Positions 8,271 to 16,872 of a stretch of DNA of 64,000 bases are shown here, one piece after another. The notes under the pieces were generated by a model, which was given only the letters and a program-made list of their open reading frames with translations, was not told the origin of the DNA and did not search any database. The number at the start of each line of letters is the position of its first letter. Positions within the stretch are counted from its first letter, which is position 1. The DNA comes from Rhizobium albus (GTDB lineage: Bacteria > Pseudomonadota > Alphaproteobacteria > Rhizobiales > Rhizobiaceae), in NCBI GenBank assembly GCA_030160035.1, contig BSNO01000001.1, positions 248,001 through 312,000 on the forward strand, written 5' to 3'. The position numbers and the translations under genes were made by a program.

Positions 8271-9056
8271 TCACACCGACTTGATCGCGCCGCCGTCGCA
8301 GCGGATCAGGCCGCCGGTCACGTAGCTAGCCGGCACCGACACCAGGAACGCGGCGACGGAGGCGAATTCGTCGACGGTGCCGTAGCGGCCGGCGGGGATC
8401 GAAGCGCGGGCGGTTTCGCGGATGTCTTCGACTGGCTTGCCGGTGCGCTTGGAATTGGCTTCGTCGAGCTCATCGACCCGCTCGGTCTGGATGCGGCCGG
8501 GCAGGAGCATGTTGAAGGTGACGCCCGCGCTTGCGTTCTCGTTAGCCATCGATTTCGACCAGCCGACCAGTGCGGAGCGGAGCGCATTGGAGAGGCCGAG
8601 ATTGGGGATCGGCTGGATGACGCCGGAGGATGCGACGGTGAGGACGCGGCCGAACCCCTGCTCCTTCATCGCGGGCAGGAAGCGCTGCGTGATCGCCATC
8701 ACGCGCAGCACCATCGTGTCGAACTGCTTGGCCAGAACCTCGAGCGAGGCGTCGGTCATTGCGCCGGGGGGCGGGCCGCCGGTGTTGTTGACGAGGATGT
8801 CGATGCCGCCAAGCTTCTCGGCAACTGCTGCGGCGAGCGTATCCACGACGCCCGGATCGGTGAGGTCGGCTTCGACGAAATCGGCCTTGCCACCAGCTTC
8901 GCGGATCGTCGCGACGGCGCGTTCCAGCTTGTCGCGGGAGCGGCCGGACAGCAGCACATGCGCGCCTTCTTCGGCGAGCTTGGTGCCGATGCCGAGACCG
9001 AGGCCGCGTGTGGAGGCAAGCACGAGCGCGCGTTTGCCGGTCAATCCGAGATCCAT
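8271..9056 (-). CDS. Short-chain dehydrogenase/reductase family protein, atypical active site
   Basis: A 261-residue SDR. It has a Rossmann start (ALVLASTRGLGLGIGTKLAEEG, a variant of TGxxxGxG), an acidic DLTDP turn, NNTGGPPPG in place of NNAG, and the C-terminal ASYVTGGLIRCDGG typical of FabG-like proteins. ATG at 9056 is preceded by AGGAGA at good spacing; the frame extends 20 codons further without a site. The catalytic YxxxK is not visible: the segment where it belongs reads GLSNALRSALVGW, so Tyr and Lys seem replaced by Ser and Arg. It may bind NAD(P) without normal reductase chemistry, or use other residues. It stands alone, convergent with the deacylase gene. Confidence 0.8.
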   Translation of the reverse strand: MDLGLTGKRALVLASTRGLGLGIGTKLAEEGAHVLLSGRSRDKLERAVATIREAGGKADFVEADLTDPGVVDTLAAAVAEKLGGIDILVNNTGGPPPGAMTDASLEVLAKQFDTMVLRVMAITQRFLPAMKEQGFGRVLTVASSGVIQPIPNLGLSNALRSALVGWSKSMANENASAGVTFNMLLPGRIQTERVDELDEANSKRTGKPVEDIRETARASIPAGRYGTVDEFASVAAFLVSVPASYVTGGLIRCDGGAIKSV

Positions 9057-9188
9057 GATGCTCTCCTTTTTCATTATTCGGGCCTCGGTATAGCCGCCGG
9101 GAGCCGTGAACAACAAGCGGCGCGGCGATTGTCCTTGGCCGACCGGCTCTGCTAACGAGGATCAACGTTACAGACTTGCGAGACCTCA

Positions 9189-10226
9189 ATGACCGAACTG
9201 ACCATCCGCCGCCCCGACGACTGGCATTTGCATCTGCGCGACGGGGCGATGCTGGAGGGCGTGCTGCCGCACACGACGGCGCATTTCGCACGCGCGATCA
9301 TCATGCCGAACCTGGTGCCGCCGGTCGTCACCGCCGCCGATGCGCGCGCCTACCGCGAGCGTATTCTGGCCGCTCGGCCGGATGGGTCGGATTTCGAGCC
9401 GCTCATGACGCTCTATCTGACGGAAACGACCGACGCCGACGATCTGGCGGACGCCCATGCCAGCGGTCTCATAACGGCGGTAAAGCTCTACCCGGCCGGC
9501 GCGACGACCAATTCGGCGAGCGGGGTGCGCGACATCGACAAGGTCATGCCGATCCTGGAGCGCATGGCATCGATCGGGCTTCCTCTTTGTGTCCATGGCG
9601 AGGTCACGGATGCGGCCATCGACATCTTCGACCGGGAAGCGGTCTTCATCGAACGGGTGCTGGCGCCCCTGCGAGCGAGACTGCCGGAACTTAAGATCAC
9701 GATGGAGCACGTCACGACGAAGGATGGCGTGGATTACATCAAGTCGTCCTCCAGCAATCTCGCCGGGTCGATCACCACCCACCACCTGATCATCAACCGA
9801 AATGCGATCCTCGCAGGCGGCATTCGTCCGCATTATTACTGCCTGCCGGTCGCAAAGCGCGAGACGCATCGCCTGGCGCTGCGCGCTGCCGCGACGTCGG
9901 GCGACGCGCGGTTCTTCCTCGGCACGGATTCCGCGCCGCATGTGGATGCCACGAAGGAATGCGGCTGCGGCTGTGCCGGCATCTTCACCGCCACCAACAC
10001 GATGCCGCTGCTTGCGCATGTGTTCGAGGAGGAGGGCGCACTGCACCGGTTGGAGGCGTTCACCTCGCTTAACGGCCCGGCCTGGTACGGCCTTCCGGTC
10101 AACTCTGGCACGATGACGCTAACCAAGCGCGCCGAGCCGGTCGCTTACCCAGCCAAGATCGAAACGGGCGCCGGGCCGGTCACGCTCTTCGACCCGATGT
10201 TCCCGGTTCACTGGGATGTCGTCTGA
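9189..10226 (+). CDS. pyrC: Dihydroorotase
   Basis: A 345-residue class II dihydroorotase closing carbamoyl-aspartate to dihydroorotate, the third step of pyrimidine synthesis. Visible are the metal-binding HLHLRDG near residue 14, the carbamylated lysine region [11 protein letters not shown], histidines in CVHGEV and [14 protein letters not shown], and the catalytic aspartate in LGTDSAPH. Length matches the E. coli-type enzyme. pyrE follows 84 bases downstream on the same strand, so they probably form one pyrimidine unit. Confidence 0.96.
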   Translation: MTELTIRRPDDWHLHLRDGAMLEGVLPHTTAHFARAIIMPNLVPPVVTAADARAYRERILAARPDGSDFEPLMTLYLTETTDADDLADAHASGLITAVKLYPAGATTNSASGVRDIDKVMPILERMASIGLPLCVHGEVTDAAIDIFDREAVFIERVLAPLRARLPELKITMEHVTTKDGVDYIKSSSSNLAGSITTHHLIINRNAILAGGIRPHYYCLPVAKRETHRLALRAAATSGDARFFLGTDSAPHVDATKECGCGCAGIFTATNTMPLLAHVFEEEGALHRLEAFTSLNGPAWYGLPVNSGTMTLTKRAEPVAYPAKIETGAGPVTLFDPMFPVHWDVV

Positions 10227-10310
10227 CGGGTAGCGCCACGCATCGCTTGCTGCTAATCAACCGGCGCCCGGTCTTCCCGCCCGCCCGATCAGACAGTCAA
10301 GGATCCGCCG

Positions 10311-11009
10311 ATGTTCGCCAACAGCTTCCCCGACAAGGATGTGGCCGCCGAACTCGTCGCGAAAATGCTGCTTGAGATCAAGGCGGTGCATTTCAAGGCG
10401 GACGAGCCCTACAAGCTCGCATCGGGCATGCGCAGCCCTGTCTATATCGACTGCCGCAAGCTCTTGTCCTACCCGCGTGTGCGTTCCGCCGTCATCGATT
10501 TTGCCGCTAGTACCCTCCTGCGCAATGCCGGGTTCGAGCAGTTCGACTGCATTGCCGGCGGCGAGACGGCCGGTATCCCCTTCGCGGCCTTGCTTGCCGA
10601 TCGCCTCGGGCTGCCGATGATCTATGTGCGCAAGGCGCCGAAGGGCCACGGCCGCAATGCCCAGATCGAAGGCCACATGCCGGAAGGCGCGCGCGTGCTC
10701 GTCATCGAGGACCTGACGACGGCCGGCGGCAGCATGTTCAAGTTCATCGACGCGATCCGCGCAGCTGGCGGCGTCGTCGACCACGGTATCGCGCTCTTTT
10801 TCTACGGCATCTTTCCCGAAGCCGAGCAGCGCTTCGAAAACGGCAATGTGCGGCTCCACTATGTCTCCACCTGGCGCAATGTGCTGGCCGTTGCGCGCGA
10901 ACAGAAACTCTTCGACGAACAGACGTTGTCGGAGGTGGAAGCCTTTCTCAATGCGCCGCTTGCATGGTCGGCGCGCAATGGCGGTATTTCCGAACTGCCG
11001 CAATCCTGA
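10311..11009 (+). CDS. pyrE: Orotate phosphoribosyltransferase
   Basis: A 232-residue PyrE transferring orotate to PRPP to make OMP. The PRPP loop is [17 protein letters not shown], and [17 protein letters not shown] is the flexible catalytic loop with its Lys and His. AAGGAT lies before the ATG. At about 230 residues it belongs to the longer alphaproteobacterial form. It is the second gene after pyrC; the spermidine genes follow 42 bases later on the same strand. Confidence 0.95.
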   Translation: MFANSFPDKDVAAELVAKMLLEIKAVHFKADEPYKLASGMRSPVYIDCRKLLSYPRVRSAVIDFAASTLLRNAGFEQFDCIAGGETAGIPFAALLADRLGLPMIYVRKAPKGHGRNAQIEGHMPEGARVLVIEDLTTAGGSMFKFIDAIRAAGGVVDHGIALFFYGIFPEAEQRFENGNVRLHYVSTWRNVLAVAREQKLFDEQTLSEVEAFLNAPLAWSARNGGISELPQS

Positions 11010-11051
11010 TTTTCTTTTCTTAGCTCAAACATTCAACGAGGGAGACAGGCC

Positions 11052-12314
11052 GTGACGAAGCCGAAGCTCTTGATCGTCGGTGCCGGTGGCGTCGGCCAGG
11101 TGACAGTTCACAAGGCAGCCCAGTTCCGCGCCGAGTTCGGCGGGATCGTTCTCGCAGCACGCAACGCGGATAAGCTCGCCGCAATCGCGCAAGAGGTACA
11201 GGAGCGTTGGGCTGCGCCAGGCGAGGGTGCCCTGATCGAGACGACGGTCATCGACGCGCGCAACCTCGAGGACGTGAAACGCGTGATCGCCGAGACCAGC
11301 GCGCAGATCCTGATCAATGTCGCGTCGCCCTATTGCAACGAGACGCTCCTCGACGCCTGCCTGGCCACAGGCACGCATTATCTCGACACCGCGCTTGGCG
11401 AGGACGAGCATGTCGAGGACATCAAGGCGCCATGGTATTCCTACGTGGAGTGGCCACGCCGCGAAAGGTTCGCCGAGAAGAAGCTGAACGCATTTCTCGG
11501 CATGGGTTTCGATCCAGGCGTCGTGAACATCTTCTGCGCGCATGCGCGCAAGCATCATTTCGACAGCATATCCTCGATCGACATCATCGACGTCAATGCC
11601 GGTAGCCACGGCAAATATTTCGCGACCAATTTCGATGCGGACGTCAATCTGCGCGAGGTGAAGGAAGACGTGATCACCTGGGAAAACGGTGCGTGGAAGA
11701 CCATCCCGCACCATTCCGAATGGATGGACGTCACCCTGCCGCAGGTGGGCTCGCACCGCGTCTATTCCATGGGGCACGACGAGCTGCAGTCGCTGGCCTA
11801 CACCTTCCCCGGCACCGAGCGCATCACCTTCTGGATGGGCTTTGGGGAACATTATCTCAAAGTGTTCAACGTCCTCGACAATCTGGGACTCACGTCTTCG
11901 ATTCCGGTGGAAGTCGATGGGGTCGAGGTGGCGCCGAACCGTCTCGTGAAGGCGCTCCTGCCGGATCCGTCGTCGCTCGCACCGGACTACGAAGGCAAGA
12001 TCTGCATCGGCTGCGACATTCGCGGCGTGATGGATGGTCAGGAGAAGCGGCTCTTCATCTGGTCGAATTGCGACCATGCGGAAAACTACGAGGAGGTCGG
12101 CAGCCAGTCGATTTCCTATTCGACCGGCGTTCCCGTCATCACCGCGATCCGGCTGATGGCGAACGGCACGTGGAACCCTCAGACCATGACCCATATGGAG
12201 GAGCTGGATCCCGATCCGTTCCTGAAGCTGATGCCGGAAACGGGCATCGACTGGCACGAGACGGAGCTGCCGCTCGATGGCTCCTGGCCGTTCACCAAGC
12301 CGGGTGCGGCCTGA
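11052..12314 (+). CDS. Carboxynorspermidine (carboxyspermidine) dehydrogenase, saccharopine dehydrogenase family
   Basis: A 420-residue saccharopine-dehydrogenase-fold protein starting at GTG, with GGGAGA in the leader. The N-terminal Rossmann site is KLLIVGAGGVGQVTVHKAAQ; FLGMGFDPGVVNIFCAHA and the WTYxxE-like blocks of carboxynorspermidine dehydrogenases follow. It should condense aspartate semialdehyde with putrescine (or diaminopropane) using NADPH. Its stop overlaps the start of nspC (TGATG), so the two enzymes of the alternative spermidine pathway are translated together. A lysine-pathway saccharopine dehydrogenase is unlikely given this partner. Confidence 0.9.
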   Translation: MTKPKLLIVGAGGVGQVTVHKAAQFRAEFGGIVLAARNADKLAAIAQEVQERWAAPGEGALIETTVIDARNLEDVKRVIAETSAQILINVASPYCNETLLDACLATGTHYLDTALGEDEHVEDIKAPWYSYVEWPRRERFAEKKLNAFLGMGFDPGVVNIFCAHARKHHFDSISSIDIIDVNAGSHGKYFATNFDADVNLREVKEDVITWENGAWKTIPHHSEWMDVTLPQVGSHRVYSMGHDELQSLAYTFPGTERITFWMGFGEHYLKVFNVLDNLGLTSSIPVEVDGVEVAPNRLVKALLPDPSSLAPDYEGKICIGCDIRGVMDGQEKRLFIWSNCDHAENYEEVGSQSISYSTGVPVITAIRLMANGTWNPQTMTHMEELDPDPFLKLMPETGIDWHETELPLDGSWPFTKPGAA

Positions 12315-13486
12315 TGGCGGGTAATTTCGAGCGCTTCGATCCCAGCCGTGTACCGAGCCCCTGCTATGTCATCGATCTCGCCAAGCTCGAGGACAATCTG
12401 AAACTGCTGCAATCCGTCGGCGAGCGCGCAGGCGTGGAGATCCTGCTCGCGCTCAAGGCGTTTTCCTTTCCCGGCGCTGGCGATCTGATCGGTCGATATC
12501 TGTCGGGAACGGCGGCCAGCGGGCTTTACGAGGCACGTCTCGGGCGCGAGCAGTTCGGCGGCGCGGTCCACACCTACGCACCCGGGCTTTCGGCCGCCAA
12601 TATCGACGGGATTCTCGAACATTCCGATCACGTCATCCTGAACTCGCTCCATCAGTGGCAGCGTTTCCAAGGAAAGCTTCAAGCCGCATCGGGCGTTGAT
12701 TTCGGATTGCGCATCAACCCGGGGCATTCGGAAGTGGCGCAACCGCTTTACGATCCGTGTGCACCGTGGTCGCGGCTCGGCGTACCAGCCGACGCGGTCA
12801 CCGCAGAGGATCTCGCGCCTTTCGAGGGTCTGCACATTCATGCGCTGTGCGATCATGATTTCGATGCGTTCGACCGCCTGCTGGGCGCCGTCGAAGAGCG
12901 ATGCGCGCATCTTTTCGGTGCGGTTCGCTGGATCAATCTCGGTGGCGGGCTGCTGATCACCGAGGAGGATTTTCCGGTCGATCGGTTGGTCGAACGATTG
13001 CAGGCTTTTCGCGAAAGGACAGGCCTCAAGGTCTATCTCGAGCCTGGCACGGCGGTCGCTTTGCATGCCGGCGCGCTTGTTGCCGAATTGCTGGATATCG
13101 CCGAGAACGGAGCAGCCATCGGGATTTTGGATGCTTCGGCAACCTGCCACATGCCCGATGTGATCGAAGCGCCGTTCACGCCGGAACTCATTGGCGCGAC
13201 AGCTCTGCCGCGTGGCTTGGCAGCGTCCGAAGCGGATGATCTGACGATGCGGCTTGGAGGACCGACATGCTTGGCTGGCGATGTCGTCGGCACCTATCGC
13301 TTCGAAACGCCTCCCAGGATCGGCGATCGGCTCGTCTTCCTCGATCTCGCCTATTACACGATGGTCAAGAACACGACCTTCAACGGAACACCGCTGCCGT
13401 CCATCGCCACCTGGGATGCACGCACCGAAACCGTGGAGATCGTCAAGACGTTCGGCTACGAGGATTTCGAGCAGCGGCTGGGCTAG
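12314..13486 (+). CDS. nspC: Carboxynorspermidine/carboxyspermidine decarboxylase
   Basis: A 390-residue fold type III PLP decarboxylase related to alanine racemase and DAP decarboxylase. The PLP lysine is in ILLALKAFSFPG, HIHALCDHDFDAF and NLGGGLLITEED bind phosphate, and the YLEPGTAVAL and ATCHMPDVIEAPF blocks are diagnostic of NspC. It removes CO2 from carboxyspermidine to give spermidine, replacing the SpeD/SpeE route. The ATG is one base into the preceding stop codon, so the frame in this region extends far upstream only as an overlap with the dehydrogenase gene. Confidence 0.94.
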   Translation: MAGNFERFDPSRVPSPCYVIDLAKLEDNLKLLQSVGERAGVEILLALKAFSFPGAGDLIGRYLSGTAASGLYEARLGREQFGGAVHTYAPGLSAANIDGILEHSDHVILNSLHQWQRFQGKLQAASGVDFGLRINPGHSEVAQPLYDPCAPWSRLGVPADAVTAEDLAPFEGLHIHALCDHDFDAFDRLLGAVEERCAHLFGAVRWINLGGGLLITEEDFPVDRLVERLQAFRERTGLKVYLEPGTAVALHAGALVAELLDIAENGAAIGILDASATCHMPDVIEAPFTPELIGATALPRGLAASEADDLTMRLGGPTCLAGDVVGTYRFETPPRIGDRLVFLDLAYYTMVKNTTFNGTPLPSIATWDARTETVEIVKTFGYEDFEQRLG

Positions 13487-13536
13487 CCACGACCGGCGGA
13501 ATTGATTAAATCGATTGAATGCTTGGGAGGGATGCG

Positions 13537-14460
13537 ATGATCGTCTGCTGTGGAGAAGCCCTGATCGACATGCTGCCGCGCAAATCGGTCACCGGAGAGG
13601 ACGCTTTCGCACCCTATGCGGGTGGGGCGGTTTTTAATACGGCGATCGCTCTTGGGCGCTTGGGAATTCCCACCGGCTTCTTCACGGGTCTCTCCTCCGA
13701 CATGTTCGGCGATGTCCTGCGAGCAACGCTCGACAGCTCTCATGTCGATCACAGCCATTGTGCGACCCTCGACCGGCCGACCACGCTCGCCTTTGTGAAG
13801 CTCACCAACGGCCATGCGAGCTACGCCTTCTTCGACGAGAATACCGCCGGGCGGATGATCACCGAGGCCGACTTGCCGACGCTCGGTGCGGACGTGAAGG
13901 CGCTGCATTTCGGGGCGATCAGCCTGATACCGGAGCCCTGCGGTGCGACCTATGAGGCTCTGATGAAGCGAGAAGCGGCACGCCGCGTGATCTCGCTCGA
14001 CCCGAACATTCGCCCTGGCTTCATCCGTGACCGGCAGGCGCATCTGGAGCGCATGAACCGGATGATCGCCATGAGCGACATCGTCAAGCTGTCAGACGAA
14101 GATCTGGCCTGGTTTGGCTTCGACACGCCTGAGGCGGCAGCCGCGCAATGGTTGAAAATTGGCCCATCGCTGGTCGTGGTCACGAAAGGGGCCGAAGGCG
14201 CAGTCGGGCTTTCGATCCGCCACCGCGTCAGCGTGCCGGGCAATCCTGTTGAGGTGGCCGATACGGTTGGGGCCGGCGATACGTTCAACGCGGGTATTCT
14301 GGCGTCGCTCGAATGTTCGTCCTTGCTTACCAAAAGCTCCATCGCAGAGCTCGGCGAGCAGGCGATTGCAGACGCGCTCACCCTCGGCGCGAAAGCCGCC
14401 TCGGTAACCGTCTCGCGCCCGGGCGCCAATCCGCCCTGGGCGCACGAAATCGGATTTTGA
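13537..14460 (+). CDS. PfkB-family sugar kinase, probable fructokinase
   Basis: A 307-residue ribokinase/PfkB kinase. The C-terminal signature DTVGAGDTFNAGILASL holds the catalytic aspartate, and VCCGEALIDMLPRK with GGAVFNTAIALGRLG forms the N-terminal sugar-binding part. The start at 13537 has GGGAGG six bases upstream; an ATG at 13519 is in frame but lies before that site. It converges with pgi (17-base gap), which supports fructose or fructose-linked hexose phosphorylation feeding fructose-6-phosphate isomerisation, and a fructose-type transporter lies at the left end of the window. Other sugars remain possible. Confidence 0.85.
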   Translation: MIVCCGEALIDMLPRKSVTGEDAFAPYAGGAVFNTAIALGRLGIPTGFFTGLSSDMFGDVLRATLDSSHVDHSHCATLDRPTTLAFVKLTNGHASYAFFDENTAGRMITEADLPTLGADVKALHFGAISLIPEPCGATYEALMKREAARRVISLDPNIRPGFIRDRQAHLERMNRMIAMSDIVKLSDEDLAWFGFDTPEAAAAQWLKIGPSLVVVTKGAEGAVGLSIRHRVSVPGNPVEVADTVGAGDTFNAGILASLECSSLLTKSSIAELGEQAIADALTLGAKAASVTVSRPGANPPWAHEIGF

Positions 14461-14477
14461 GCATACCGCTCTAGGCG

Positions 14478-16121
14478 TCAGGCGCCGCGCAGGTCCCGGA
14501 TCGTTTTCACGAGCCCGAGTGTCGAGGCATCGTGGCCTTCGCCGGCATCCTTGCCTTCGACGACGGGCAGCAGGCCGGTGGCGAGCTCCTTGCCGAGCTC
14601 CACGCCCCACTGGTCGAAGGCGTTGATGCCGAAGATCTGCGCTTCGACGAAGACACGGTGCTCATAAAGCGCGATGAGGCGGCCGAGCGCTTCGGGCGTC
14701 AGCCTGTCATAGACGAGCGTGATGGAAGGGCGGTTTCCGGTGAAGACCCGATGCGGCGCGATACGGTCGGCGTCTGCATCGGAGGCGCCCTTGTCCTTCA
14801 GCTGCTGGCGCGCTTCGGCGAACGTGCGGCCGCGCATCAGCGCTTCCGATTGCGCCAGGCAGTTGGCGATCAGCAATTGGTGCTGATGCGCAAGATCGGG
14901 CTCGTGACCGTTCGCCGCGATCATGAATTCCACCGGGATGATGTCGGTGCCCTGATGCAGCAGCTGGAAGAACGCATGCTGGCCGTTGGTGCCCGGCTCA
15001 CCCCAGACGATGGGCCCGGTTGGCGTATCGACAGGAGTCCCGTCGATGGTCACGCCCTTGCCGTTCGATTCCATATCCAGTTGCTGCAGATAGGCAGCGA
15101 AGCGGGAGAGACGCTGGTCGTAAGGGATGATCGCGCGCGAAGCGTAGCCGCAGGCAACGCGATGAAAGAATCCGATCAGGCCGAGCAGCATCGGCAGGTT
15201 CTGACGGATCGGTGTCTCTGCGAAATGGCGATCCATCCCGTGGGCGCCATCGAGGAAGCGGCCGAAATTCTCCGCGCCGACGGCGATCATCAGCGGCAGG
15301 CCGATGGCCGACCAGATCGAATAGCGTCCGCCCACCCAGTCCCAGAAGCCGAAGGTGCGGTTCTCGCTGATCCCGAAGGCGGAGACCTTGTCGAGCGCGG
15401 TCGAAACTGCGCAGAAGTGATCGCCGACGGCCGCTTCGCCGAGCGCTTCCACCAGCCAGCGGCGCGCCGTCTGCGCGTTGGTGATGGTCTCGATGGTCGT
15501 AAAGGTCTTCGACGCGATGATGACGAGCGTCGTCTCGGGATCGAGCGGCTTCAGCGTGTCGGCGATGTGCGCGCCGTCGACATTCGAGACGAAATGCGCC
15601 TTTGGCCCATCATGATAGGGCGCGAGCGCCAGCGTCGCCATGGCCGGGCCGAGGTCCGATCCGCCGATGCCGATATTGACGATGTCGGTGATCTTCTTGC
15701 CGGTCGCGCCGCTGGCCGCGCCAGTGCGGATGGCCTCGGCGAAGTCTCCCATCGCTGTCAGCACGGCCTGCACGTCGCCCATGACATCCTTGCCGTCGAC
15801 CACGATCGGCTTGCCGGAACGATTGCGTAGCGCCGTATGCAGCACTGCACGGCCTTCCGTCTTGTTGATCGCCTCGCCGGAAAACATCGCGTCCCGCCTG
15901 GCCTCGACGTTGCTGTCGATGGCGAGCTGTTCGAGAAGCGCGATGGTCGCATCGTCGATGCGGCATTTGGAATAGTCGAGCACCAGATCGTCGAGCCGAG
16001 CCGAAAAGCGTGTAAAGCGCGACGGATCCGCCTCGAACGCTGCGCGCATATCGGCCGGAGCCGCCGTTTGCGCATGGGCTTTCAGGGCGTCGAGCGTGGT
16101 CTTGCGAGCATCTGCGGTCAT
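14478..16121 (-). CDS. pgi: Glucose-6-phosphate isomerase
   Basis: A 547-residue phosphoglucose isomerase interconverting glucose-6-P and fructose-6-P. Both family signatures are present ([15 protein letters not shown], and the glutamate and histidine in [19 protein letters not shown]), as are [14 protein letters not shown] for phosphate binding and the lysine in [11 protein letters not shown]. Length matches the E. coli enzyme. It converges with the PfkB kinase gene. Confidence 0.97.
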   Translation of the reverse strand: MTADARKTTLDALKAHAQTAAPADMRAAFEADPSRFTRFSARLDDLVLDYSKCRIDDATIALLEQLAIDSNVEARRDAMFSGEAINKTEGRAVLHTALRNRSGKPIVVDGKDVMGDVQAVLTAMGDFAEAIRTGAASGATGKKITDIVNIGIGGSDLGPAMATLALAPYHDGPKAHFVSNVDGAHIADTLKPLDPETTLVIIASKTFTTIETITNAQTARRWLVEALGEAAVGDHFCAVSTALDKVSAFGISENRTFGFWDWVGGRYSIWSAIGLPLMIAVGAENFGRFLDGAHGMDRHFAETPIRQNLPMLLGLIGFFHRVACGYASRAIIPYDQRLSRFAAYLQQLDMESNGKGVTIDGTPVDTPTGPIVWGEPGTNGQHAFFQLLHQGTDIIPVEFMIAANGHEPDLAHQHQLLIANCLAQSEALMRGRTFAEARQQLKDKGASDADADRIAPHRVFTGNRPSITLVYDRLTPEALGRLIALYEHRVFVEAQIFGINAFDQWGVELGKELATGLLPVVEGKDAGEGHDASTLGLVKTIRDLRGA

Positions 16122-16197
16122 CGTGCGGGCCTGTTTTGCTTGGGGGGCTGGATCGTTCTATGCGCGGTCTTAAAGTGCTGTTCAAGGGCAATGAGGC

Positions 16198-16214
16198 TTG
16201 GCAAAAATTGCCAA
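16198..16214. promoter_or_regulatory. Palindrome upstream of parDE (candidate ParD operator)
   Basis: TTGGCAA-AAA-TTGCCAA is a perfect 7-base inverted repeat 46 bases before parD. Ribbon-helix-helix antitoxins autorepress by binding such repeats at their promoters. It also lies upstream of pgi, which diverges. Confidence 0.55.
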
Positions 16215-16259
16215 TGCATGGTGAATGGCTTACGTTGATGCCGAGAACGGAGCCGACCC

Positions 16260-16523
16260 ATGCCGACGATGAATGTGAGCCTCACGGCTGAATTTGCTGA
16301 ATTTGTGGAGCGGGAAATCGCAAGTGGAAGCTACATGTCCGCAAGCGAGGTCGTGCGCGATGCGTTGCGCATGATGAAGCGCGACCACGAGATGGAGGCG
16401 GAAAAACTGCATCTGTTGCGGCTTGAGTTGGAGCGGGGGCTCAACGAGAAAGAGCAGCGTCAGTTTTCCAGCCGCTCCGTGGACGCGATCTTTGAAGAGG
16501 CCGTTGAGAACGGCACGCAATGA
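16260..16523 (+). CDS. parD: ParD-like type II antitoxin (ribbon-helix-helix)
   Basis: An 87-residue protein starting MPTMNVSLTAEFAEFVEREI with GSYMSASEVVRDALRMMK, the ribbon-helix-helix DNA-binding fold of ParD/CopG antitoxins; the acidic C-terminal half (LNEKEQRQFSSRSVDAIFEE) is the usual toxin-wrapping tail. GGAG precedes the ATG by 9 bases. Its last four bases overlap the toxin start (ATGA), the standard coupling that makes antitoxin first. It probably represses its own promoter through the palindrome at 16198. Confidence 0.92.
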   Translation: MPTMNVSLTAEFAEFVEREIASGSYMSASEVVRDALRMMKRDHEMEAEKLHLLRLELERGLNEKEQRQFSSRSVDAIFEEAVENGTQ

Positions 16524-16870
16524 AGCTGAGGCTGACGCGACAGGCCGATGCCGATCTTGCGGCCATAGCGCGCGACACCATACGCCTCTTCGGCGTCAAC
16601 CAGGCACTTCGATATCGCGACATCATAAAAGAGGGGCTGGCGATGCTGTCGCGGGAACCAGATCGCCCAGCCACGCAGGATCGATCCGAACTCGGCTTGA
16701 ATATTCGGTCTTTCCACCTTCAGCATGCAGCGCATCGACGCAGCGGCGCTGCCCACATCGTTTACTTCGTAATGGATGCAGAGAAGGAAGAGATCGTCGT
16801 CCTGCGCGTTCTGCATGAGGCGATGGAGCCAAAGCGGCGGTTGACGTCCGCTTTGGCTTTGAAGGAATAA
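16520..16870 (+). CDS. parE: ParE/RelE-superfamily toxin
   Basis: A 116-residue protein of the RelE/ParE fold: KLRLTRQADADLAAIARDTIRLFG is the typical ParE start, and HIVYFVMDAEKEEIVVLRVLHEAME forms the C-terminal strands. ParE toxins poison DNA gyrase and are held inactive by ParD. The C-terminal tail (RRLTSALALKE) is longer than in many relatives. It ends two bases before the end of the convergent fadD gene, so the pair sits tightly between pgi and fadD. Confidence 0.9.
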   Translation: MKLRLTRQADADLAAIARDTIRLFGVNQALRYRDIIKEGLAMLSREPDRPATQDRSELGLNIRSFHLQHAAHRRSGAAHIVYFVMDAEKEEIVVLRVLHEAMEPKRRLTSALALKE

Positions 16871-16872
16871 CC

